DNA of 64,000 nucleotides. It comes from Atherix ibis. Taxonomy: Eukaryota; Arthropoda; Insecta; Diptera; Athericidae. The position numbers were made by a program, and so were the translations under genes. Shown one piece after another: positions 11,530 through 25,625 of the stretch. The notes under the pieces were generated by a model. That model ran no database searches. It worked only from the letters and a program-made list of their open reading frames with translations, and had not been told where the DNA came from. The DNA lies in assembly GCA_958298945.1 (NCBI GenBank), contig OY282609.1, forward strand, positions 37,049,212 through 37,113,211, in the 5' to 3' direction. The stretch's first letter is position 1. Each line of letters begins with the position of its first letter.

Positions 11530-14500
11530 ACCAGTTCTATAATTAGTATATCCAACTAACCAAAGATCAATACCATCTTATTCAAACACATAGATGGTCA
11601 GGGCATTGAATCGTGGCGCCTGCTCCATGTCCCAGGGACCTTATATACAAATAAACAAACATACATAGCTCAAATACTAATTCGTAATTATTAAATTTAT
11701 AAAAGATAGCATTAATTTTGTTCAAGAATTTAAGCTTTTCATATTTTTCTCTTATTTTGACACCTGCATATAGTAGTTAGGGGTCTATGATGTTATCGCA
11801 AAACTATTTAGGCGACATCAACGGACATTTGAACAAAACCCCATTAGCTGATATAAGAATTATTAGTATTGGTTTACTTTTAGCGCATTAATAAGTGAAA
11901 TAATGTAATTATTAAAAATACTATTGGATTAGGAAGCTTAGAGAAAGAACAGATTCGATCAGAAAAGAAATAGAAGTTAGGCCCGCAATCTGTTTATATA
12001 TGAATTATATTTAGGAGGAATCCAAAGGATGTACATCAAGAAAATATGACCAATCCTAATTCTTAAGGTATTTAAATTTGTTTTTGAAAACAAATGTCTT
12101 TATTACCGGTATATTATTTATATTGCTTAGATTTAATTCTCATAAATAAAAGCAAAAATACATTTTTTTTTTTTTTTTGTGCGATTATGAGTAAATTATA
12201 GAAAGTTTTTATAAATCAAGCCCCAATAAAAAAAAACAGTTTAACAATAAAATTTTGTTAAACTTTGAAAAGTAGTAGATATTTTTCTTAACCTTTTCAA
12301 ATTTTATTATTTAAAATAGAAATGCTACATATATTTTTGAACTATGTGCACACATTTCAGGATACAATTTTTGAATGTACACAAAGTTCATATGTAGATT
12401 AATGTCCATCACATGTTCTATCCTCATCTTTTCCACTTCATTCAATAATATATTATGCCTAAATACAGTTAAAAAACAAATTACATAAAAAAAATCGAAA
12501 GTGGATAGCTGTAGTATATGTAAATTGGAAAATTGCCAAATGGTTTCTATCAAATAATTACCAATCGATTTTATTGTCAAACATATCTCCATCTCCGAAA
12601 GAAGTATTGCCACCGTATGTGAATACTATATGTATTAGTTTCCATATGAAACAATTTTTAAAGTAAAAAAAAGCAAATATAATGGTCACTTATTTGTAAA
12701 AAGCAATAATGGGTTTTTATATCTTTTGTATAGTTTGAATTTTTCTATACCTTTTTTGGCAAGTACGTAAATATAATTCTTCCCATTATACTAAATTTAC
12801 AGAAAAAAGAAGAAAATTCACATAAATTGTAGCCTTATTTCGTTCATTCATTATATATGTGTAGTGTTGGTATATACTCGTAAAAAACTATGTATTTTTA
12901 TTCTACTGGTCAGTATATTGGACTTTATTACAACAGGTAAGACTGGTCAAAAAGGAATCTCCACATTTTGACCCCACACCAAATAATTGCTTACATTTTT
13001 GATACAACACCAAACTTTGTTGCAAGCTTTTAATTAAAACAGTTAAACGTTCATACTGTTCTCTCTTATTTGCTTTACCTGATATTTAAGATAAGAATTT
13101 ATTGTTTCATTTTATTTTTTATGTGACGGAGTTTTAATTAACTCCTGATGAAAAATTATATCCATAAAAGTTTGATTGCTATTAAAAAATTTATAAATAT
13201 TTGCAATTTTTACCATTTGGTTTTGGTTTATATTTGCATATTTATTTTTTTCCCTTAATTTTTATAGGATAACGACAAAAGGTACACAATAATTTCTGTA
13301 ATTAAGTGAGTCAATTTTTTTAAGGTATTCATATACTTATTATTGCGGTTTAGTTTATTATAAAATATATTTTTAACTCATTTTATTGTTTTTTAATTTT
13401 TTTGAACACTTTTTTATATTCTTGAAAATTTGGAACAGAGACTCCACAATTGTCAGAAAATTTATTGCTAAGATAACAATCTAATTAAATGCAAATATTC
13501 AATAGTTAATTTTATAACGTTATAGTTAAATCGGTTTGAAGTATATACACATATGTGTATGAAGTAAATCAATATCTCTTGGAATATATTTGGTGTGTTT
13601 CGCCATGTCTGATTTAATAATAGGAGTATCGAGTTTCTTAAGGCACCATAATAATTCGCAGCTGAATTAACGTGCGTGCTAAAAACGGTATAAAGAATAC
13701 TAGCAAATATTCTGAGAAATATGTATCAAGTTATTTAACGCTATATTTGATTGTGGCATTTGTATTTTAGATGACCTATACTTTATGTTAAAAATGCATT
13801 TTGAGTAAATAAAATGCTTTAAATAGCTAAATTTTATTTTTTATTTATCATTCCAAGTACCAAAAGGATTCTAATGAAAAATTTTAAGTGCCTCAATACT
13901 AAGGCTAATTGTCGACAGAAGATTCTGGTCTGTATTTTAACTAGGACACGTTTACGTTCTAGTCGTAAAAGTACTCAATTTCACCACACCAGAGGGCAAT
14001 TTTGCTAAATCAATAAGAATATTTTAAAATTCTGTAGAGTTTGTCCCCATTATGCGATCAGCCATCCGATTACCTAAAGCAGCAACAAATCTCTTAATGT
14101 AACGTAATTCAATCGCTCTCCAATAGGGAAGTAAAGTCAGATGCTGTTAAAAGCTGAAATACCTTTATTTTTATATATTTTTTGGGATTACGCGGCTTTG
14201 TTTGATTATTGTTATAAATATGCTATTTTCAGCAATTAATTTTCTACTAATGTTTACATACTGAGATAGTTTCAAATTTTCTAACATATGGTATTCTAGA
14301 AAAGTTAACGCCACTGCATATTATTTAACAAATAGTTTCTATAATATATAAATATGCTCGTTGATTTGAAACTACGAGTATCATCATTATCATTATCAAC
14401 TGGAAGTCCGATCCAGGCATGCTGAATCAAAAATCTTCAGATCTGGAACTATGCTATTTATTTATATTTATTTTTGAAATTTTTATGCTACTTAGTCATC

Positions 14501-16750
14501 TGGCAAAATCCGCGCTCAAAAAAAAATTAATAAATTTTATAAACGCAATATGAGAGAATTTCCAAAATTATTGTAATAATGAAAATCTTTAAGAAGCTTC
14601 AAATAAACCGCACTAAAATCTCAGTAGATTTGATAGTCTCATGAAGCCATTCGCTGCTGCTGTTCCTTGAAAGTATATTTTCTTAGATAACATGCACTCC
14701 ACCGAAAAGTCTTGGAAACGTGACATGACATAGAAACGATACAGAATCCTATGAATATGTGAATTGTATACACAATTTCACCACTAAGGATCTACAGAAA
14801 TTGCATACGCTTGCATATTACTTCAACTAACTGGAAACTTTGATACTCAAACTAAAACAACGCAAAATAATATTCCATGAAATATGTTTTGCACAAACTA
14901 GTGACAGGTGTTAGATAGCTCACGTATTTTACGAAGAGCGAACAAAGTTTATTAAATGGTCGAGTGATCAGATTCTTATAAACCTCTACAGAGTAGCTTG
15001 GCAGCAGTAAAATAAGTGTCATATTTCCTTACGAGTATAGTCTGAATGGATATACTTTATTTTCAGAGCAAACAGCCCTTCTTTCCAGGATATGTGGAAT
15101 ACGATATTGACCCGCTTTTTACCCAAGCAAATAGTATTGAGATTGGCTGAACGTATTGTTTCTTTTCCTATAATAGCATTTGACCATCTGGAACACAATT
15201 AATTTTGAAATCGAAGCCATTCGATGGGATTCTTTTCTGAAATTGGAAGATGAATCTATTCAGATAGCGAAAATCCGAATGCAGCCCTAATCCTATTCTT
15301 CAATCGTCCATTTGATGAAATTCATTATTACACTGATATTGCAGAGTTGTTACATTATTGTACGAGTATTACACAAAATATACTTACCTATAATTCATTT
15401 TGAACTGTATCCCAATTGCATTAAATGGTAAATTTTCATTTTCAATAACATTTCTCTCAGTTTAATTGCATTGCTTATAAATTTTATTGAATTTTTCCCA
15501 TGGTGGAAATTATTGCTACGAGTATATGCAAATTATCATATTTAATTAATAACATACAGAACAGATTTATTTTTATAGTTACAAATTGACTATGTTTTAA
15601 AGACTTTTAAAGTATTTAGAATATATTCTCCTTAACAACTTAATGAAAATTTCTAATATAAAAACTATTGCAATTCGAATGTGTAATTATACATCTTTAT
15701 CCGATATTACTAAAAATTACTTTTGTTTGCCTTTTTTCTTTAAGGTATGGGCATACATATACATATATAAAAAACCCTGTGATTGACAATATTGGTTATA
15801 AGTTTAGTATTATTTTTAATACGTTTACAATTTTGATTAAATAATTAATAAATGCTATTATGTTATAATTTTGTAGAACAAACGATGAAACTTAATTTCT
15901 ATATTGTATATTATTATTTTCCAATTAACTTTAAAGATCTAATATTAAATTTTCAATTGAATTTGAATTTTTATAACATTGTCCATATTGCATATTCTAA
16001 TGACCATAGCTTTGTCTGATCAAATTAAAATACTTCTTTTTCATTTTGGAGATACTCATCATATAATTGGTTGAAGAAAAATCCTTCCTAACTTATTTAC
16101 CGCTTTGGTGATCTTTGTAAGGAAAATACATACTAATTAATCAAAAGAAAACCCCCTTATCATATTCGAGTTGAAATATTTTTACAAAGTTTAATAGTTT
16201 TCTGTTCAGTTTTAACTATGGATATAATGCATTTTCCTTCTAAATTAACTTTTTTTGTAATATTACTAAGTTAAGTGAGTATAAGATAAATATTTAAACA
16301 TGAAAGGCCAAAAGAAATATAAATTTTTGAATTTATAATATTTTGAAAAAAGAAGGAATTTAAGTAATAGTCAAATAAACTGAAAACTTTATCTTAGCCC
16401 GTTATCACATTATTTTATTGAAACTTGAACTTTTAAGGAATGAAAGTTAAAAATGTTTTCATATACTTTACTAGCTTGCTTTAGTTGTGTGGAAAAAGTA
16501 CTCATAAATGAGTATATTTATTATTTGGCTTAAAAGAATTATTTAAGTTATGAAACAATATTTGCATAAAAATTGCAATTTAGTGGAAAATGTGAAAAAA
16601 AAACTTTTTTCAGCGCTGTAAGCTTTGCTTTAGGAAAATTTGCTAATTTAATTTATATTATATACAAAATTATTGAATAAATCATTTATTTTGATCTAAA
16701 AACTAAGTTTTATTAAGTAAGTAAAGCATATGTAAAATTACAAGATATGA
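11530..16750. other. Gene-free A+T-rich stretch
   Basis: I find no transposase, reverse transcriptase or host exon. The longest open frame is 12311-12613 on the minus strand (100 codons), without motifs. A poly(T) run sits at about 12162-12179. 14390-15350 is slightly less A+T-rich but unread. The second copy of a dispersed repeat is listed separately. Confidence 0.5.
13075..13165 (+). repeat. Dispersed repeat, copy B
   Basis: The partner of 9215-9310, in the same orientation and about 3.9 kb away. The similarity fades on both sides, so the borders of the parent repeat cannot be fixed from two copies. Confidence 0.6.
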
Positions 16751-16753
16751 ATT

Positions 16754-17215
16754 ACGAAGGTGGTTCAATAAGTCCTTAGAAAAAGATGGAAAAAAACTGT
16801 TTTTTTAAAAAAAAAATTTTATTTTTCAACATAATCTCCTTTTAGCTCTATACACTTTTCCAACCATTTTTTCAAAATTTTTATTCCGTCCAAAAAAAAA
16901 GGATTTCGGAAGTTCTGCAAAATACTCATCCGTTTGAGCAATGACGTCCTCGTTGGAAGTGAAACGTCGTCCACCAAGCCATTTCTTCAGATTGGGGATA
17001 AGAAAATAGTCACTCGGGGCCAAATCTGGTGAATAAGCGGGATGCTGCAACAATTCCATTCTCAATTCCACAATTTTGGCCATGGAAACAGTGCAGGTGT
17101 GCACAGGCGCATTGTCATGATGCAAGAGGATTTTTTTCTTCTTCAAATGGGGGCGTTTCTCTTTGGAACATAAAAGAGTCGGAAAAGAAAATTTTTTCTC
17201 AGATGACATTCTTAT
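16754..17215 (-). mobile_element. Mariner fragment, C-terminal half with one end
   Basis: The left border is a plausible mariner terminal repeat (CGAAGGTGGTTCAATAAGTC) preceded by TA at 16752-16753. The interior codes on the minus strand for the C-terminal half of a mariner transposase. The upstream (N-terminal) half and the other terminal repeat are absent, so the copy was truncated near 17215. The terminal sequence and the CIELKGDYVEK ending belong to a different mariner subfamily from the element at 4.3 kb. Confidence 0.85.
16819..17209 (-). pseudogene. Mariner transposase C-terminus (DD34D), frameshifted
   Basis: Read on the minus strand. KRPHLKKKKILLHHDNAP holds the second catalytic Asp and LAPSDYFL the third, 34 residues apart. 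NLKKWLGGRRF follows, the usual mariner block downstream of the third Asp. Near 16905, in a run of nine A (T on the coding strand), an extra base shifts the frame. Reading the other frame restores LDGIKILKKWLEKCIELKGDYVEK-like sequence ending at a TAA at 16819-16821. So one slippage in a homopolymer separates the open part from its natural C-terminus. The first catalytic Asp and the DNA-binding domain are missing. Confidence 0.9.
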
Positions 17216-18305
17216 GCAAAATTAACTCAACTGCAATTATTTTATTTTAATCAGATGAAAATAATAATACAGTTTTTAATAGTATATATATTTAGCTAGT
17301 ACCTGAATATATTCATTTGATTGCATTTACTCGTAGTGAGCGGTATCACTAAAAAATAGAAATAAAATCGAAACGGCTTTTATATTAACTATATAATAAT
17401 TACTTTTTTTAATTATTTTTTTACATTTGTTTATGTACGAGTAGTATAATCTCTGATAATACATGTAATAAATAATTTTTTGCTAGTATACAATGTTTTT
17501 AAAATATAATTGAGAAAAATTAATAACTCAATATGTTCATGTATAATAAATGTATTCACATTTTTCATTGTTTCAAATATAATTTCTCAAAAAAATTAAA
17601 TTGACTAACATCTTCTATAAAAGAACAGAAGCTCTTTGAAAATGCTTTTGTAGAGATTATTGTATATAGAAATAGATAGTATTAGTAAAAGTGATTATCC
17701 ACCTGTCGTTCATCATTCTAAATCTAAAATATGTAAGTTGACACTTTTAGAATAAAATAATAAATCAATGAGGATGAGGCGAATTAATATCAGTGCGAAA
17801 TAAATCTTTACCACCTGTCTTGTTGAATATGAAGTTAAGCTCGTTGAGGCTTCAATTTTAAATCCGAGCGAAGGCATTTTGCATTTGTTTTCATGGAATT
17901 ATGTTTTATTCTTTTCTGAATATTAAATGGTTATGAATTCCATAAATAAGAAGTGCTTTCAATTGTTTTATATTTTGACATTGAATATTTTCAGTTAATA
18001 CACGATTTTCTATATTATAAGATTCCCTGAAAATTCAGTTCAATTACAAAGAAATAATTCTTTAAAGATTCAGACACAATATTTAAAATGGTGCAGACTA
18101 TTAACAAAAACGAAATAGTAACTAAATATTTGCTAATAATTGGAATAAATTAAGGAAATAAGTGATTTTTTCATTTCAAATTATGTGGCTTTAATTTTTA
18201 CATATTTTTGATAAATTGAAGCTGCTCAAATTTGTTGAAAGTGCTGGGAACTATTTTCAGATTTTCATACAACTAAAAAATATGTTTTTATATAACTAAT
18301 ATATA
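17216..18305. other. Gene-free A+T-rich stretch
   Basis: No coding remnant or structured repeat seen. It is unique A+T-rich DNA between two mariner fragments. Confidence 0.5.
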
Positions 18306-18470
18306 CTTGGCTTTGATAAGAAAAAACCCATTTGGTTGTGTAAAATTCCTTTTTTTAAGATGATTTCTATTTAGCTCAATACAGTTCTCCCAACGTTTTG
18401 CTATCTTTTATATCCCATTTAAAAAAACTATCTCTTTAAATATGAAATAAATTCCGTCAAAAATAGTGAA
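18306..18470 (-). mobile_element. Mariner C-terminal tail, relic
   Basis: On the minus strand a short run reads FKEIVFLNGI, then a stop, then KIAKRWENCIELNRNHLKK. This matches the conserved end of mariners such as the one at 16.8 kb (GIKKLxxRWxKCIELKGDYVEK). The left flank CTTGGCTTTGATAAGAAAA after TA (18304-18305) is reminiscent of a mariner terminal repeat. The fragment is short and degraded, so the family call is tentative. Confidence 0.45.
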
Positions 18471-18700
18471 TACGAAAGGAATTCGTATCTTAACTTATAG
18501 AGTTATGCCATAGATGCAAAAATTTATTTGGATTGTATTTAAAAATAGACAAACACTCCAATTTTCCAGAGTAGAATATACAAATACGTTTTTGGTCAGG
18601 TGTTAGCACCTACCTCGCCGAAAAATTCATCACACCCAAGATTTTACACGTTCCTTTGTATACTATATCAGCTATCTTATACACTTTCACTCGAGGGTCT

Positions 18701-18765
18701 TTTAAAACAAAATAGTGACTTATTAATACACAAAATGTATTAATAAGTCACTATTTTGTTTTAAA
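18701..18765. repeat. Perfect 30-bp hairpin, 5-nt loop
   Basis: Arms 18701-18730 and 18736-18765 are exact reverse complements around the loop CAAAA. It has no coding content and no target duplication that I can see. Confidence 0.95.
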
Positions 18766-20927
18766 CATTGTCTATTATCAATGAATGTCAAAACTAAACT
18801 TATGAACAAGTCTTCATTATAAAATTTTGTATTGTGGGTTTTTAAGAATGCCAGATGATAAAACATAATCGTTTTGCTGTATCAGCTACACTTTGCATGA
18901 CTTTACATACGTGTATTACTATAAATTTATGTAATTATACCTTTATTTCTGTATTTAAATTGCAAAATTACGTCCATATCATAAAAAAATCACCGCAGAA
19001 TTAAAACCGATCATCGAAACGGTAGTCGTATCATAATTGGATGGACATAATTTTTCACTTATATTCATAATGATTATCTTAAGTTTAATTACCAACTACA
19101 ATTCGGTTTTATAGTTTTGTTTAAATTCAATGATTAAACTGTACCTACTCCTAGTTTTGTGCGATAAGGCTCTTAAAATGATAACTATTCTTGTTTCCTA
19201 CGCACATTTAATAATATTTTAACTTCGTTGTGGATAGAATTTCTACTAACTTCCTATTATTTGATTTAAAAATATACTTTTCTAGTATCTTATTTTCCAT
19301 ATACTTTTCTAGTATCAAGTAAACGATGTTAGACACCATATAAAAGTAGAGCTATAGTGCAATAGAATACTAACAATATATACATTAACTTATGAAGTTA
19401 AACTTTATTCTGAAGAAACTCTGGCCGTAATATCTTCAGCTAATGGGACGACTTTAAACTTCTTAAAAAAGAAATCCTCTATTTGCCGGCCCCATTACAC
19501 ATATACACGTATTCTCTAGATTATAACTATTTGCTAGAGATCCATTTTTGGTCATTATTTAGTTGATATTTTCACACCAATTTGGGTTTAAAAAAACCAA
19601 CGATTTCATGCTAAAACAAAATTATTTATTATTACTTAACTTACTTGTTTTATAATTATTGTATGACGATAATCCAAAAAGTTGTTTTAATAAATAATTT
19701 ATCATATATATGATAAAGAAATTTAAACGGAAATATGTAATTTATCAACCTCAGAAATGTCCATACCTTCTTAAACTTTTGAAATAAAACAAAATATTTC
19801 ACTATTGACCTTCAGATAAACCAAAAAGTTAATGTTCATCCATTTAATCAAATATTTGATTGAAATTAAAAATTCATGAATTTTTAAATTTGCATACTGA
19901 AAAGATAAATATTGAAAATATACTCTCATAAAGTTATAAAATAAAAAATATTCTTATTAAAAAAATTTAAATTTATAAATTCATGTGCTTACTTAAAATT
20001 ACAATGAACCACTTCAATATAGGCTTAAAAATATCAATTATAATGATGCGTCATAAGGGCATTAAATTATTAAAATACATTTTTCATTTCAATAATTTTT
20101 TAACTATTCAATTCTCTATAAACATTTTGTAGCATTCAATTTTAGTATCTGATTATAAAGTCATATCAATTAAAACTTATGTTAAATTTTTTTAAAACTA
20201 AACGTTTCCGTGTTTATAAAATTATTTATAAAATTCAACTATAATCCATTCAAGAAAAAAGTTTTCAGTACGTCAAATGACTTCTTCAAAGTGGAAGTTC
20301 TTCAAACTCTGAGCAGTGTACAATAAATGTATGGGATGACGAATTAATGCCCCATGGATGGGGCAATCATAGAGGGTTTTGCAAACGTATCTATATAATA
20401 TTCTTATTACCTGTCTCTGGCTTTACTTCATAAAATTGGATAATAGATCAGGTTTTCGTTCTGTGGCAATTAAAGAGAAATCTACATAAATAATAATTTT
20501 TTCAATTCAAAGGTAGTCAGTCTATGATGACATAACCAAAGTGAAATAATGTAAACCATTTGCTGAAAGAGTATTGAACTCCAATACCAAATTTTTAAAA
20601 TAACATTAGTGATAATGAAGAATATGCAAATGTAGATAAAAATAGCAGTATCACCCATAGAGGCATTAATATATTTTTTTTATTCTGGCATTAGAGAAAA
20701 CTGTAAGTAACAGAGATATGCTTCTATACAAGAAAAATGCTTCTCAAATCTCTCATCATAAAGTCGAAATTACTAGTGCATCAGAGATCTGCGTCTTACC
20801 CGTCCTCGTACGTTTTTCGCGCTTAGTAAAAATAGTTTTTCTACAAAAAGTACCTGCATTTTGCGAGAGAATTTTAGACTGCTGGGCGTTTGTTTGATTA
20901 AATTAAGTTAAAAATAGTGCCTTGAAT

Positions 20928-20984
20928 GTTATAAGCACTAAACTAAATACGTAAATATTACGTATTTAGTTTAGTGCTTATAAC
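20928..20984. repeat. Perfect 27-bp hairpin, 3-nt loop
   Basis: Arms 20928-20954 and 20958-20984 are exact reverse complements around ATA. A loop this small cannot come from two separate insertions and points to snap-back synthesis. Confidence 0.95.
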
Positions 20985-23518
20985 AAAAAAAAATGTTAAT
21001 GCTTATATTTACGGTAATAGAAGAAAAAATACGCACTACCTTAGTTTGATCTTTGCATCAGATATTGAAAGTAGGACTCTCTTTTAGAAAAATTTGCTAA
21101 TATGCATAGAGAAGCATTAAAAATAGAATCTTTAAAATATTCCATAAGTTATTTGACAATTTTAACAGATCTTAGACTATGCTTAACAGTTATACAAGTG
21201 GAGGGCTTAGTATAAAAACATTTATTAAAACTTACTGTATCAACGAACCGATAATAATAATATATAATATTGTAAACGAAGACTTTTAAGAATTCCATTA
21301 ACAACTAATTAGTTATATTAATTTAGGAAATTTAACCGAGAATAGTCCGCAGTATGTCTTGTGCCATGGAAATTCAGAATTTTCGAATTTTCTGTACTTT
21401 TTTTTTAAAAAGCAAAACGTTTCTTATAATTATTATGGAGTACACATATCTATTTTTGCCGTAAAAAAGATGTTTTTGATTTTATATATTTTAAAATTTC
21501 CCAGTCAATCTAATAAATAACATCAATTCACTTAAAAATACTTCAATATACAACTTTTTAAAAAACTTTTATTTCCATACTAAAATATATTTACTTTTGT
21601 ACTTTCACAAAAAAATTTAAGTGAAAGTTCATAAATCTTCAACAAAAAAATCGGATTAGTGTAAATATAAGAACTTGATCTAAATTAAAAAATAAACTTT
21701 TAACAAAGACTTAGCCGTTTTAAGACCTTACTTATCAAAAAACAAATCATATTCGAAATTATACCATCATTTATTTTCTACCACAAATTGTTCAAGTGTT
21801 TTGTATCGCTCAACTGTTTTTGAATTTATGCACGTATTAGCCATATTACACATGGTACCCAGTTTTGTATTGTCTGGAAAGTTGGAAACTTTTACAATTT
21901 TTCTTTTACAACTCATTTATTGATCTATTACTTGACATATTATTCGGTAGTGATTTATTTACTATTAGGTTAAAATGTCTGCCCCAAATTTTATATGCTA
22001 TTGAATCAAAATGAAGTACAGAAATTATGCAGAATATTTCGATCATTTTGGATGCATTTATATTTTATTTGTAAAAAGTTATATTTCTTTTATTAATACT
22101 ACAATATATTTTGCCCTCCATAATTAGGACCCTGGTGGAGTTAAGTTTAACAAAAGTAATGTCCTTATTTATATGTGCTTAAGAGCAACCAAATTTTAGT
22201 AGGATGACCATGGAGCCCCTATATTATTTGATGGTGTCTTTATTGTTAATTCTCTTAATTATATTAAAAATTATAAAAAATGTAGACATTATAGTATAGT
22301 CATTTACATCTTGGAATTAGCACTGCATAGATTTGTGTCTCCAAAATCCAAGAATGGAACTTCCAATCAACCAAATTGCGTCCAGTTTCCATAAAAAACT
22401 TCTATATTTTTATTTTCCAATGGTTTTCATCTAATTTGCTTTAATAAGATTTATTACTTCACTGAAATATTAGGTAATTTGGGTATATTTAGCTATGATT
22501 TCAGTTTTCATTTTTACCAATGATTATTTCACTTATAAGAAAAAACAGAGACAACATGCATGTACCTTAGAATGTCATTAAAATATTTTTAATATCCAAC
22601 ATATACTGAACAATTCATTAATAATTCCACTAAGAGTATTTAGATTATTTAACTTCTTAATAAATCCTTATAGAAACTCAAATTAATAATATTATAAAAG
22701 AATCTTGTTTGAAATCTCTTCTTTTAAATAAGATACTTATGTAATAACTGTTTCTACACATTACATATGTAAATCAGCAAAAGAAATAAGAGACGATTTT
22801 CTGTCTCAGGTGTGAATTTTGTTGTTGATAAGCATATACCTTCTGCTTGTATACAGAACGAAGTGTAAATGTTAAAACTACGGTATAAAATAGAAATAAG
22901 CATTCGTATAAGTTTTTGTCATTGCAAGAGTGACAAGCCATTCTACAAAAACCAGAAGATTTTGAATGCTTAAATTTATAAAAATATTCAAAAGCATACA
23001 TTTATTGTGACATGTCCACCTGCGCTACTATTTTTACTCTGTGAAAAGATTGTTTTCTTTCACAGAATTTGATCTAATAAAAACTGAATTTTTAAAGCTT
23101 ATGAATAACATTCAATGTTTTATTTTCGATATACGAAAAAGATGTCACAGGTTCCGTTTTTTAAATAGAAATATTGTAGTTGCTTAAATAGCGTAAATCT
23201 GATATGTAAAATATAGCTCTATAAATGTGTGGATTAAAAGATTAACAAAGAACAATCTTTACAAGTATATTTATGAATATCCTTTTTTGGAGCTTGTAAT
23301 TTTCTTGAATAGAAGAAATTAAAAAAAAAAAGGTAATATATAGCAGAAATTATTTTTATAGTAGCCTGGGTATTTTCCGTCTATTATTGAAAGAAACAAA
23401 CCAGAAAACGTAAGATAACTATGTTCGGAGGAATAGTTTAATGTCATTGGTATTTATAAAATTATGTTTTCTTTGAGAATCGAGAACAAACAAAAATTAA
23501 TTTTACAAAAGGTTTGCT

Positions 23519-23612
23519 GGTTTTTCAAGAATACATATAAATATATCTGTACGCCTACACTCATCGGTAGACGTACATATATATTTATATGTATTCCTTA
23601 TTGAAAACCTCG
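23519..23612. repeat. Imperfect ~40-bp hairpin, 8-nt loop
   Basis: The left arm runs from GGTTTTTCAAG through ATACATATAAATATAT to about 23559. The right arm from about 23568 returns the reverse complement, ending GAAAACC. Several mismatches and small gaps are present, so it is older than the perfect hairpins nearby. Confidence 0.75.
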
Positions 23613-23868
23613 AAGTGAACAGTTGTTCAAATCGTATTATAAATATCAAAGACATCTCTCGATAGACAAAATTGTTTATTATAAGATACCAAAACCAAAA
23701 TTTCGATTGTGGCATATAAGACTATGATTAAAATAATTTTAATCTAAGCCTATATGATTGTAGTATGCTAATGCAGTAAAGTATTCACTGTAGGCACGAG
23801 CACACTACATGGCACTATCGAATAGAACCTTTACCTTAGATTACTGTACTAGTTCTTATTGTAAGTTT

Positions 23869-23903
23869 TTGTTTCAACAGTACATCTCCTACTGTTGAAA
23901 CAA
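23869..23903. repeat. Perfect 14-bp hairpin, 7-nt loop
   Basis: TTGTTTCAACAGTA (23869-23882) and its exact reverse complement (23890-23903) flank CATCTCC. It could be chance or a small snap-back event. Confidence 0.7.
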
Positions 23904-24399
23904 TAACCAGGTTTCTTTCTCAATATAACTCAAATTAACAGGTATCGACATAAATAGTCGTTAGCTTTCGAAAAAGATGTAATAAATAATTTTTTTATTA
24001 TTATATTCTAGTGTAAATCCATAAACGGAGATCGTTATATTAAAAAAAAACTTCAGTAACGAAAAGTGGACGATGCTTAACAATCCGTAACCAACATGCA
24101 GTGCTGTCGATTCAAATTGTCTATATACAGCTAGAAGTCAGTTGTCTGTCTACTCAGTAATATTCAGGCGAAAGGGAGGTAGGTCCTTCTAAGTGGCATA
24201 GCTAACTCTTATATTTCTCTAAAAGATTGTGACCGACAAAATTAATTTTTGTCTGTGACAATCTTACATATTCAAAATGTTTTATTGGAATAACCGTTTT
24301 ACAATCCAACAGAATATTTTGAACAACGCTTAACCGCCTGTGACTTTGATGTTTCAGCGAATAGAAAGTGTAATAAAATGTAATGAGATTGTTTTTTTC

Positions 24400-24525
24400 A
24401 ACAATTTGATTTTATTTTTATACATCAAGGTTATCCCCTCCAAAGTAGTTACCTTGGGCAGCCATACATCAGCAGAGGCATCGTTTCCACCCCTCGTAGA
24501 AGAGTTATCAGGTGAATAGAGGGAA
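24400..24525 (-). mobile_element. Mariner C-terminal tail, relic
   Basis: The minus strand reads LFYEGWKRCLC, a stop, then CMAAQGNYFGGDNLDV and a stop. This is the standard end of mariner transposases of the type with EW/GW...AAQGNYFEGDN. Only about 30 codons are recognisable and no terminal repeat is evident. It resembles the tails expected for the scraps at 26.8 and 51.5 kb. Confidence 0.55.
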
Positions 24526-25623
24526 TCATTTTTTTAAACGAGGGGATCATGCATTTTTTGGCACCTTTTCTGCACACATTTTTTAATTATGCATTTTTTG
24601 TCACTATTTTGGCATAAATCTTGAATCAAAATCCGAAAGGAATAAAACAATTCAAATTTAACCCATAACTCATCAGCTCGTTGTTAATCAACGGTCTGAT
24701 CTTATAATAGCCCTCATTACTTCTGCTTATATATTTTCACAAGTTCTCGATCAAAGTTCGTCTTCCACTGCTTTTTGGTACTTTATGCCACCATAGACTC
24801 CCTGGCCTAACACAAATTTTAATGCCACATCGTTGCTCCAGATTTTTAAAAACATAACTACACTTACAAGGTTCTTCAAAGGTTGCAAGATCTTAATTTC
24901 AGTATGAAAAATTTAGGGTTAGTTACTCATTTATGCTGATATGAGTTTTGAAAAGATTAAGAAGTTACAGCGCCTGGAAGAATTCATACTTGTAGATGAC
25001 TATAAACAGTATATTTAAAGAACGCAATTTTTATATATAAAAAAATATAAGCGAAGCTATTGACGGAACTGACAATTATTTTAGTTGTTCAATTTGGTTG
25101 GGTAATGAATTTTGTTAATATCACGTCTCATAAATATTGTATATTTATTTACTGTTAAAATACCACTTACAAAGTGTAGCTTCTAGAGTCTATATGTTTA
25201 TGACTACATTTGAGTTTATTGATATGCTACACAGAAACCTCCTGTTTCTGGTAGATTGAACTTAAAATACAACTAATAAGTCGCGAGTTGGCCACATACT
25301 TGTTCCGTTTCCACATTTTAAATCGTAAATCCCATCCACGTTATCCCAATTCAATTGATAATTAGCTCGTTCGTTTTTTCAAATTCGATATTGACTATTC
25401 TAGGCATCTTGATTGAGTTAAAATGAATTATTCCCGTTCCATTTTCAATAATAATAATTATTACAATTAAAAAGCGATTTTAAATTATTAAGAATTATGA
25501 ATTCACTTATTCCACTTATAAAAAAACGTATTATTTTGTTAAATTAGTTGACATATCAATTTCTCATTAATGGACACATCTTTGTACAAAATCCCAGCCA
25601 AAAATAGTTCTATATTATAGAAA
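24526..25623. other. Gene-free stretch
   Basis: Nothing firm. On the minus strand near 24670-24780 a run reads KIRPLINNELMSYGLNLN, vaguely like a piggyBac transposase block, but it has no support on either side. Confidence 0.45.
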
Positions 25624-25625
25624 TA

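Larger units (their letters stand above)
18471..24400. other. Gene-free A+T-rich stretch with hairpins
   Basis: No gene recognised. It contains four near-perfect hairpins (18701, 20928, 23519, 23869; listed separately). An 18-bp segment is tandemly duplicated at 19272-19289 and 19299-19316. Around 21790-21910 on the minus strand a 44-codon stretch contains DNTKLG, faintly like the FADDTKLG box of CR1-type reverse transcriptases, but this is too weak to call. Confidence 0.5.

Noticed and set aside
11600..11645. TGGCGCC near 11613 as a retroviral-type primer binding site
   Set aside because: No LTR pair, no gag-pol remnant nearby; seven matching bases are not evidence.
21790..21910. CR1-like reverse transcriptase box (DNTKLG) on the minus strand
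   Set aside because: One short phrase without the Asp-Asp pair (PDN for ADD) and nothing matching upstream or downstream.
24660..24790. piggyBac-like phrase KIRPLINNELMSYG on the minus strand
   Set aside because: Only about 15 residues resemble the family, with no neighbouring motif and no TTAA-flanked ends found.
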